From: Giesbergeria sp.
GTDB taxonomy: Bacteria; Pseudomonadota; Gammaproteobacteria; Burkholderiales; Burkholderiaceae_C
Assembly: GCF_028686475.1 (NCBI RefSeq)
Contig: NZ_JAQUCA010000027.1
Coordinates: 1 to 38,274, forward strand
Direction: 5' to 3'
Length of the DNA stretch: 38,274 nt
The notes beneath the pieces were generated by a model. The model ran no database searches, had not been told where the DNA came from, and saw only the letters and a program-made list of their open reading frames with translations. A program made the translations under genes and the position numbers. This document shows, in pieces, positions 1-6,018 of the stretch; position 1 is the stretch's first letter, and each line of letters starts with the position of its first letter.

Positions 1-116
1 CTGCTCATCGCGCAGCAACAGGCACAGTCAATCCGGATCAATATGGTTGCGGCCCAGGCACAACGCCTAGTCGATAGTGTTGCTTTATATCAGGCCCTGG
101 GAGGTGGTGTCAGTTA
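1..116 (+). pseudogene. 3' end of NodT-family outer-membrane efflux gene (partial copy)
   Basis: The first 116 bases encode the last 38 residues of an outer-membrane efflux factor and end in TAA. They are identical to the end of the intact gene at 33091-34578. The upstream part lies outside the window, so this may be a complete gene cut by the window edge rather than a broken one. The identity to the internal copy runs over exactly bases 1-127 (34462-34588) and then stops. Confidence 0.85.
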
Positions 117-235
117 AGGCTATGCCCCAACTGGACATCAGACTCGAGAGATAAAACCGTCAGATTAGGGCCTTTTTCTGCTTTTCTGGACACTGCTGAT
201 GCACGGCCTATAGCCCTAACCTGAGACCGTGCACC

Positions 236-273
236 CTTACCGTACGATTTTTTCCGTTTCGTGAGTTGACCCC
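236..273 (-). repeat. 38-bp Tn3-family terminal inverted repeat (Tn1721-like inner half)
   Basis: Read on the minus strand it starts GGGGTC and ends CGTACGGTAAG, 38 bp long. The inner half is as I remember the Tn1721 repeat, while the outer half differs. It is clearly distinct from the Tn21-like repeats at 28790-28827 and 38237-38274, so it marks the end of a different element. The mate lies outside the window. Confidence 0.65.
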
Positions 274-359
274 TTTTTACTTCTTATTTTCATAACTGCG
301 TTATTTTATTAAATTTTTATTTAATAACGTCGTTAATTTATTTTAAGCCATTAGCCCGC

Positions 360-1620
360 TGGCGCTCAGGACACCCCTCCTGGTAAAAAAGAGCAGGAGG
401 GGCTTTGGAGTAACCAGCCCGACATCTGTCAGGCTGGTCGTGAGTCTGCGATTGGCCTAAGCCAATGGCAGGAGTAAATGCACCAAGGGATGCCTGGTGC
501 CAAACGAATCACCCGGTGCTCCTATAGGAGCGATCCGGTCGTACTGGAAAATATTTTCCCTCTCTTCCTACCAAATCCGCCAAGATTTGGGTTCGCTCCC
601 CCACCCGCCAAGGCGTTAGAGCGGCGCATCGCTGCAACGGGCTGCCAAGCCCTATTCAATGCCCCTTCACAGGGGCAAACACACACTTTCGCATAAACGC
701 TTCCAACTTTCGGGAACGGGTCGCCAAACCCGCCGCTGCTCAAGGCAGCTCCCTGCATGCTTCGGTCGTATCGCATACAAGTCAAACCCTACTCATCAGT
801 CTCCCCCTCTTGACCATAGAGCCCAACCGGTGCCAACCGAGCTGGTATGCCAAGAGGCTCCCCGTTTAGATTACTGCTACTGCGCAACGTGGTGCCACTG
901 TCTCTGCAAGACGGCTAGCTTTCCAGCTTTCCGTAGATTTCAACGAGGCGATGTTCCAGAGCCCTTCGTTTACTCACCGTCCGCTTCATCGACTACGAAC
1001 CACGGCTTCATGCCTATGGCTCCACGTTGCTCCGCGAAAGCACCCTCGAAGGGTGCCGTTACAGGTTTGAGCTATTCATCGACCCAAGGTTTCCCAAGGT
1101 GCCAGCGTTTCCGGGTTTCCCCTCCACGCCCTGTACTGTCACCAGTACCTCAGAAGCCATCCTGTGCGGCAGGCGTTACGCTCTTTCGATACGTCCCACC
1201 GGTCGGCCTTATCCGACTTTCACACATAACCAGGTCACTGGGCCATTTCCTGCCCAGCGCCGTTTCACGGTCGCCCAACTTCGCCCGGAATGTCTGCCGG
1301 GCCATCAGATTGATTGGGTCGAAGGAAAGAGTTGCACTCCCCAGCGCCCTTCGCAGCCGCACCAGCCCTATTAGAGGCATGCGGCTACAGCGTTTGCTCG
1401 TGACTGAATTGGCGTTTTCATGTCACTGCCGGGGTGGCGCCCCGGCTTGCCTTTCGGCTGTGCGTGTTGCAGTTTGGCGATCTGCCCGAGTGCTCCTGCG
1501 AGCAAGAGCACATAGGCAGGCCGCTGCGCATGCAAGTGCGCGATGCCTTCGCATCGCTGCTTTGCATGTTGCCTTTTCTGCTTCAAATCACTTTTGTGGT
1601 GTGTTGCCTATACGTGTATA
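360..1620 (-). ncRNA. Candidate very large structured RNA (about 1.2 kb), unknown class
   Basis: No reading frame here looks like a protein: the long frame from 659 to 1621 is Cys/Arg/Ser/Pro-rich with no recognisable domain. Instead there are many short perfect hairpins: 374-402, 480-500, 518-531, 571-590, 661-676, 735-749, 1040-1056, 1133-1148, 1238-1257, 1429-1445, 1449-1458 and 1540-1557. Read on the minus strand, several close on GNRA tetraloops: GUGA at 661-676 and 1133-1148, and GAAA at 1113-1122, 1449-1458 and, with a G-U closing pair, 1238-1257. On the plus strand the same loops are UCAC or UUUC, which favours minus-strand transcription. It could be a giant RNA of the GOLLD/ROOL kind, an ORF-less intron relic, or something new. 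I could not find a group II domain V at the 3' end. Boundaries and promoter are unknown. Confidence 0.4.
374..402. terminator. Strong 9-bp hairpin, possible terminator or RNA 3' stem
   Basis: Bases 374-382 (CCCCTCCTG) and 394-402 (CAGGAGGGG) are perfectly complementary around an 11-nt loop. No long U tract follows on either strand, so intrinsic termination is uncertain. It sits at the minus-strand 3' side of the hairpin-rich region up to 1620 and may close that RNA. A second stem lies beside it at 413-419/432-438. Confidence 0.35.
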
Positions 1621-1621
1621 G
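1608..1621. promoter_or_regulatory. Palindrome between candidate RNA and gene at 1780
   Basis: CTATAC-GT-GTATAG is a perfect 6-bp-arm palindrome. It lies between the minus-strand hairpin region and the plus-strand gene starting at 1780, so it could be an operator or -10 region for divergent transcription. No -35 element is evident. Confidence 0.25.
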
Positions 1622-1779
1622 CTCGCGAACACCTGGTGTGCGGATTTTTTTTCTTGGAACATCATTACGTGCGGCTGCGCCGCACCGAATCACACTGCAA
1701 ATCCAACTGCTGCCAAGGAGCAGCGCCCCGGCGCTGCCATCGGTCTCGCGAACGCTATACGTTGTTTTTGGAGTTCCCG

Positions 1780-2418
1780 ATGCCCGCAACAACACCGATT
1801 GCCCATTGCAAAACTGCCGCCCTCGCCAGGGTACTCGATAGCGTCCCCAAGGGGTACACGCGCTACACCTCTGGAGAAGTACCAGCGAACAAGGCCTATG
1901 CCCTGGCGAACAAGCTGCACGAGCGCCATGCGATTGGTGCGACACCCGCCCGGCGCCTGACGCGCAAGCAGCATGGGCTAGCTAACGCGCTGCTGGTGAT
2001 GTACTACCCGCCTGACGCACAGACGGTGCAGTGGTTGATGCTCTTCACGCCAGGGGAGCTGGAGTCACTGGAGCAGCTGCGCGATGTAACTGATAAAAAG
2101 CGGCTGCTTTGGCTGGGTTATGAGCTGGTGCGCAGGAGCGAACGCGGCAAGGCCAGTTGGACTTGGCGTCGCAGCAAGCAGGAGATGGCCGATGCCTACG
2201 CCTTGCTCAATCAGCAGCTGGGCAAGGGCCACCAGGCTGCAGTGCAAGAGACTTTGCAGCGGCTGGCCCATCAGCCCGGCTTTCATGGCGTGCGCGAGCA
2301 GGCATGGGCCTTGCAGCAGCATGCCTGGCACAAGGGGTATCGTGGTGAGCGGCCACCCCTTTTCTTTGTGCAAAAGGTCAGTCACGGCGAGCGCCTGCAA
2401 TTGTCTGAGCGCAAGTAA
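1780..2418 (+). CDS. Uncharacterised plasmid protein, 212 aa
   Basis: The start at 1780 (MPATTPIAHCK) is chosen because GGAG at 1770-1773 sits six bases upstream; the frame stays open further upstream but that extension looks random. The protein is basic, with no signal peptide or membrane segment. It has a mixed alpha-helical look, with an RRLTRKQHGLANALLVMYYP segment and a Trp/Arg-rich middle (SWTWRRSKQEM). I do not recognise a domain. It converges with the gene at 2473-3327, with only 54 bp between stop codons. A role in plasmid maintenance or transfer is possible from context only. Confidence 0.65.
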   Translation: MPATTPIAHCKTAALARVLDSVPKGYTRYTSGEVPANKAYALANKLHERHAIGATPARRLTRKQHGLANALLVMYYPPDAQTVQWLMLFTPGELESLEQLRDVTDKKRLLWLGYELVRRSERGKASWTWRRSKQEMADAYALLNQQLGKGHQAAVQETLQRLAHQPGFHGVREQAWALQQHAWHKGYRGERPPLFFVQKVSHGERLQLSERK

Positions 2419-2472
2419 CCGGGCCACACTGGTTTTGCCGGTGTAGTCTTCATACTGAGAAGTGGCTAACTG

Positions 2473-3327
2473 CTACTCTTCACCGGTGATGCCACCAAGT
2501 GAAATTTCATCACCTGGTGGCTCTTGCTCTGGTGCGCTTGCTAAAACCTCGGTAGCCTTTTGACTCGCTGAGTGCATCACTTTTTGGCGCATCTCGCTCC
2601 AGTGATTCGGTCGTTTAAATTGCTGACGCTGGTTCAACACTGCAATCGCGTCCGCCGTGTTGAACCACAGCTGCTGCACTTGCCGCACGGTGTAGTCGGC
2701 AAATTTATAGCCCCGCTCAAATTGTTGGCCAGCGGTGGGCATTATGGCTTGGACTTGTGCAAGGTCATTATTGATGTTCTCCAGCAATTGCTGTAGTCGT
2801 TCTTCAGGGTCAGCACTGTGGTCCTGGGCAGGTGCCGCAGCTTGGGGTTGTATCAGCAAGCACTGGGCTTTTTGCAGCAGCTGGCGCACCCCATGTTGGA
2901 CTTTAGGGTCTGCCAGGTGGGAGTCGCGATAGGCACAGTCTGCGGCTTGATTGATTTGTTGCTGTGCAAAAGTGACCCAGTCGCGCATCTGGTTCAGCTG
3001 TTCGATGCTCCGGCGTTCTTGCTGACGTCGGCGCGCTGGTTCCAAAACACGGGTTTGAATGCGCTGCATCAGCTGCTCGTACCGGTGAGGTTGTCCATTC
3101 GTCGCCAGCATCAGCTGCACGTGGAATTCGTGGGGAATCTCGGTTTTGTGGATAGAAAAAGAGCAGAGAAACTCCTGTGCCGAGAGGCCAGGCTGTTCGC
3201 CGTTGCGCGGGAGGTAGCGGTTGCGGTAGAGCATGGCGCTCGTGTTGTTGAACTTGAGCGATACCGAAAAAGGGCCTGCGGCCAGGTCTTGTCTGTCGGG
3301 GGGGATGGTGGTGGAATCAGTGTCCAT
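2473..3327 (-). CDS. Uncharacterised plasmid protein, 284 aa, helical
   Basis: The ATG at 3327 has an AGGAC-type ribosome site about seven bases upstream. The first 100 residues contain a segment (VSLKFNNTSAMLYRNRYLP) that weakly recalls the start of integrating-element regulators of the AcaB/DUF1845 kind, but this is a loose impression. Residues 95-220 are Gln/Glu/Arg-rich helices (RRRQQERRSIEQLNQMRDW, EERLQQLLENINNDLAQVQ) likely to form coiled coils. The C-terminus is acidic. There is no signal peptide. It is transcribed alone towards the gene at 1780. Function is unknown. Confidence 0.65.
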   Translation of the reverse strand: MDTDSTTIPPDRQDLAAGPFSVSLKFNNTSAMLYRNRYLPRNGEQPGLSAQEFLCSFSIHKTEIPHEFHVQLMLATNGQPHRYEQLMQRIQTRVLEPARRRQQERRSIEQLNQMRDWVTFAQQQINQAADCAYRDSHLADPKVQHGVRQLLQKAQCLLIQPQAAAPAQDHSADPEERLQQLLENINNDLAQVQAIMPTAGQQFERGYKFADYTVRQVQQLWFNTADAIAVLNQRQQFKRPNHWSEMRQKVMHSASQKATEVLASAPEQEPPGDEISLGGITGEE

Positions 3328-3796
3328 AAAAAGTCCTTAAAAAGTTAAGAACAGACGTATAGGCACGCGAGAGGGGCGAGATGGGGTCCAAGTGCAAAAA
3401 ATCCTTACCTAGATGGCAATCTCTGCTTAGTAGCACTGGGGTGGGTTCGCTTGCCGGGTGCTTGGCCCATCCCGGTGGGGCATCACCTTGGTGGGTATCG
3501 CCGCGGATCAAAGTGTTGCCGGTAGGTATTGCCCTGTTCTTGTTTTCGGCACCACTTGGGTTTCCGTGGTAAATTTCCTTTGGGCTGAAAAGGCCTGATG
3601 CTTGAAAACATCTCTAATACGCGGTCGCAACCCCCACCGGTAAGCAGGGTTTTGTCACGCCTAATTTTCGGCGGGATGGATCATGCCGCAAGGGTGGTCG
3701 CACGGCGTATTACGTGTTTTCAACATCCCGCCACCCACCATGACTGTGCTTGAAAACGCAGTCGCTGGGTTCTAAGTCTCAATACGGAGCCTTTCC
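3328..3796. other. 469-bp intergenic region with large imperfect inverted repeat
   Basis: This gap separates two divergently transcribed genes and has no credible coding frame. It contains GC-rich hairpins around 3480-3570 (for example ACCAC/GTGGT) and, from 3602 to 3723, a large interrupted inverted repeat described separately. It probably holds both promoters. Confidence 0.5.
3602..3723. repeat. Large interrupted inverted repeat upstream of 3797 gene
   Basis: TTGAAAACA (3602-3610) pairs with TGTTTTCAA (3715-3723), and TAATACGC (3615-3622) pairs with GCGTATTA (3705-3712). Further GC-rich pairing lies inside (ACCCCCACC with GGGTGG). A third TGCTTGAAAAC occurs at 3747-3757, directly repeating the one at 3599-3609. 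The arrangement suggests a multi-site operator or a structured leader for the DNA-binding protein encoded at 3797. Confidence 0.5.
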
Positions 3797-4444
3797 ATGC
3801 AAAACATTTCTTCTGCGCCCTCACATGCGCCGTCCTTTCAGGACAATCCCACCGATCTCGAAATTTTCAAATTGCTCCAGCGAGCTGCAACTGGACTTTC
3901 TGACGCCCTCGACGTGGTGCTTGATTTGAATCCGAGGGCGCCAGTGGCTGCTCAGCTAGAGCAGGCCTTGGGCCGCGGCCTGCGTGGTGTCAGGGCACTC
4001 AAGCGCATCAGGTCGATGGCGAGTGCCGGTGCAGCAGTCAACATTACTGCCGAATCGGCAAAGGAGCGACAAGCTGACCCGTTGTGCGCCTTCCAAGGCA
4101 CCCACATCCAGCCCACAGCTAATGCGAAAAAACGTCGCTCTCGCCGTCATTTTGACAAAGACTACAAGCGATGGGTTGTCCAGCTCATGCGTGAGCGCAA
4201 TCTGACCATTAGCGAAATCAGCAAAGAACTGAACCTGACCTACAGCGCAGTGTGCAGCTGGGTGCGGGAGTTTGAGGCAGAGCAAACTGCAAGCGCCCAA
4301 GCGCGCACTGAGCAGGAGGACCACATTGGTGCGCTGGAAGAACTGGTGCGGCAGTTGCGGGAAGAAAAAGAGTTGCTGACCAAGGCCTCGGCCTTGTTTG
4401 CACGCGAGCTCGGTAATGCAGCGTCTGTGAGCATAGGGCGGTAA
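3797..4444 (+). CDS. DNA-binding protein with IS3 OrfA-like helix-turn-helix and coiled coil, 215 aa
   Basis: The C-terminal half (residues about 110-205) looks like the OrfA protein of IS3-family elements. It has a basic RRSRRHFDKDYKRWVVQLM start, a helix-turn-helix (LTISEISKELNLTYSAVCSW) and a leucine-rich helix (LEELVRQLREEKELLTKAS) ending in ALFARE, like the KKAAAFFA end of OrfA. The N-terminal 110 residues are unrelated to OrfA, with a helical segment (FKLLQRAATGLSDALDVVL). No OrfB integrase core follows and no IS ends are visible. It therefore reads as a transposase-derived regulator rather than an active insertion sequence. It lies directly upstream of parA and faces an inverted-repeat-rich promoter region, suggesting a plasmid regulatory or partition-accessory role (inference). 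Confidence 0.65.
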   Translation: MQNISSAPSHAPSFQDNPTDLEIFKLLQRAATGLSDALDVVLDLNPRAPVAAQLEQALGRGLRGVRALKRIRSMASAGAAVNITAESAKERQADPLCAFQGTHIQPTANAKKRRSRRHFDKDYKRWVVQLMRERNLTISEISKELNLTYSAVCSWVREFEAEQTASAQARTEQEDHIGALEELVRQLREEKELLTKASALFARELGNAASVSIGR

Positions 4445-4576
4445 GCCTGTCGAGGCGGCTATACCTGGGAGTGCGATTGAATTGCCCTCCCTTTTTTCAG
4501 CGCGTCGGTTTTGTAGTGTTCGACTGCAAGGCAGCGGTGGGCTCAATGCCAGAGGTGCTACCACAGGGGTGCAGAA

Positions 4577-4630
4577 CGTAAATCATGATTTCATTTTTTA
4601 CGTTTTTCTGTAAAGTATAATTTTTACAAA
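4577..4630 (+). promoter_or_regulatory. parA promoter with nested inverted repeats
   Basis: ACGTAAA (4577-4583) pairs with TTTACGT (4597-4603). Just downstream GTAAAGTATAATTTTTAC contains a perfect TATAAT (4616-4621) flanked by GTAAA/TTTAC arms. No good -35 is visible at normal spacing, which fits a promoter governed by a bound protein. It lies about 30 bp before the parA start and is a plausible autoregulatory site for the partition proteins. Confidence 0.5.
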
Positions 4631-4648
4631 ATATTAAAAGGTGAAAAC

Positions 4649-5302
4649 ATGATTTTTGGTGTATTAAACCAAAAGGGTGGAGTTGGCAAAACCACTCTCA
4701 GTGTCAACTTGGCCGCTGGTCTGGCCCGCACTGGGGTACGTGTGTTGTTGATTGATGCAGACCCCCAAGGCAGTGCATTGGACTGGGCTGCTGCACGGCA
4801 GGGCGAGCCCCTGTTTTCTGTTGTCGGCTTCCCCCGTCCGACCATCCATAAGGAAATTAGCCAAATTGGCCAAGGCTACGACCACATCATCATTGATGGC
4901 CCACCGCGAGTCACCGATTTGGCACGATCTGCCATCCTGGCCAGCGACATCGTGGTGATACCCGTCCAGCCGTCGCCCTATGACATCTGGGCGGCAGAAG
5001 AGGTTGTGAAGCTGATTGAAGAAGCCCGTGTTTATAAAGAAAAAATAAAATCTGTTTTTGTTGTAAATCGTAAAATTACAAACACAGCTATCGGGCGCGA
5101 TGTGCGCGAAGCCCTCGCTGCTTACCCAGTCCATGTGTTGCAAGCTAGTTTGGCGCAGCGGGTTGTTTTTGTCGAGACTGCTGCCCAGGGGCAGGCCATT
5201 TTTGAAGTCGATGCTGCGGGGCCAGCCGTTGTCGAGATGGAGGCTGTTGCAGCTGAATTGATGGAGTACGTCAACTACCCCGACCTGAAGGTCGGAGCTT
5301 AG
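4649..5302 (+). CDS. parA: ParA-family plasmid partition ATPase (short, type Ib)
   Basis: A 217-residue deviant Walker ATPase. The Walker A motif is QKGGVGKTT at residues 8-16, followed by a Walker A' region LLIDADPQGSALDW and Walker B IIIDGPP. The protein lacks the N-terminal helix-turn-helix of large ParA/SopA proteins, so it belongs to the short ParF-like group, which works with small ribbon-helix-helix partners. It drives segregation of plasmid copies on the nucleoid. AAGGTG lies about eight bases before the ATG. The expected partner is at 5735-5974, but an RNA-like segment of about 340 bp separates them, which is unusual because such pairs normally abut. Confidence 0.93.
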   Translation: MIFGVLNQKGGVGKTTLSVNLAAGLARTGVRVLLIDADPQGSALDWAAARQGEPLFSVVGFPRPTIHKEISQIGQGYDHIIIDGPPRVTDLARSAILASDIVVIPVQPSPYDIWAAEEVVKLIEEARVYKEKIKSVFVVNRKITNTAIGRDVREALAAYPVHVLQASLAQRVVFVETAAQGQAIFEVDAAGPAVVEMEAVAAELMEYVNYPDLKVGA

Positions 5303-5640
5303 AAGGCGAAAGCTTTGCAAGTTCGGGTTGACCAGACCCAGCACCCCGGATGCCTTAATCCGGGCTTCATTGCCGAGTAGAGCGGGTGCTACGTTGTGTG
5401 CAGGTGCGAAGCTTACCTTGGGATGCTTCGTCAGTCCCAAGCTCTGAAAGTTCTGGTTGCAGACAAGCGACAGGGTAAGCACGAAACGGATTGGAACCGC
5501 CCGCAAGGGCAAGCCGGTACACAACATGGTCGAGGGGAGCCGCACCGCAAGGTGCGCGTCACTAGGCCCTTACGGGCAGAGCCGCAAGGCCCAGCAGAGG
5601 TGAAAAGCCTTGCACTAATTTCTGTCAGTCGGGCTATTGA
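5303..5640 (+). ncRNA. Candidate HEARO/omega-RNA-like structured RNA between parA and parG
   Basis: This gap is dense with nested stems: AGCACCC/GGGTGCT (5340-5346/5384-5390) enclosing CGGAT/ATCCG; GCTTACC/GGTAAGC (5411-5417/5474-5480) enclosing CTTGGGA/TCCCAAG; and three short hairpins capped by GCAA loops at 5499-5510, 5541-5556 and 5581-5590. A GAAA-capped hairpin sits right after the parA stop (5303-5316). All these GNRA loops are on the plus strand. The pattern, including CACTAGGCCC between GCAA hairpins, resembles my memory of HEARO RNAs (the omega-RNAs of IscB nucleases), but no IscB or IsrB frame follows. A GTGA lies just after it (5647-5650), a site type I recall for HEARO insertion. 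Identity is unproven. Confidence 0.5.
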
Positions 5641-5734
5641 ATGGACGTGAGCAGGTATGGCCCAAAGCAAAGAACGCGATGCGTTCCGCGCTCTACCTCC
5701 CCGGGATGAATGCCGAGGTTTCACGCGCAAACGG

Positions 5735-5974
5735 ATGAACACCAAAAAAATAGAGTTTGGCACCAAACCCACCAACCGGCCTGTACCCGATGCCGTCGAT
5801 TCGTGGGTAGATAGTCGCACCGCAGGTCAGGCGGTGGTCGAGCCGATGAAGCGCTTGACCATTGACATCCCCGAGAGCCTGCACCGCTCCATCAAGTCTC
5901 AATGCGCGATGCGTGGCAGCAAGATCGTCGATGAGGTGCGCGAGTTACTTTTGCAGAAATACGGAAATGCTTAA
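5735..5974 (+). CDS. ParG-like ribbon-helix-helix centromere-binding protein
   Basis: From the ATG at 5735 the product has 79 residues: a flexible basic N-terminus ([16 protein letters not shown]) and a ribbon-helix-helix domain ([20 protein letters not shown] then [17 protein letters not shown]). This is the size and order of ParG, the partner of ParF-type ATPases, which binds the centromere, represses the par operon and stimulates the ATPase. An in-frame upstream ATG at 5657 would add 26 residues; I prefer 5735 because it gives the family length, although neither start has a strong ribosome site. It follows parA on the same strand after the RNA-like insert. Confidence 0.8.
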   Translation: MNTKKIEFGTKPTNRPVPDAVDSWVDSRTAGQAVVEPMKRLTIDIPESLHRSIKSQCAMRGSKIVDEVRELLLQKYGNA

Positions 5975-6018
5975 AAAAGCAAAAAAGTAAAAACGTACAA
6001 AAAACCGGATTCCCCTTT

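Larger units (their letters stand above)
1..273. mobile_element. End of a second Tn3-family transposon carrying the efflux operon tail
   Basis: The tail of the efflux gene is followed by about 120 bp without a gene and then a 38-bp sequence with the hallmarks of a Tn3-family terminal repeat. The outer end reads GGGGTC on the minus strand and the inner end carries CGGAAAAAATCGTACGG. The spacer contains TCAGATTAGGGC and GCCCTAACCTGA, which face each other and look like resolvase-site halves; the second also occurs just after the internal efflux gene. No tnpR or tnpA separates the gene from the repeat, so the arrangement differs from the complete transposon at 28790-38274. The rest lies left of the window. 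Confidence 0.6.

Noticed and set aside
360..1620. Group II intron
   Set aside because: No domain V-like hairpin with an AGC triad at the 3' side of the minus strand and no reverse transcriptase frame.
659..1621. 320-codon open frame on the plus strand
   Set aside because: Composition is Cys/Arg/Ser/Pro-rich with no domain, no ribosome site, and it overlaps dense hairpins; long GC-rich frames arise by chance.
3317..3511. 64-codon minus-strand frame upstream of the 2473-3327 gene
   Set aside because: Overlaps the neighbouring start region, no domain, no ribosome site.
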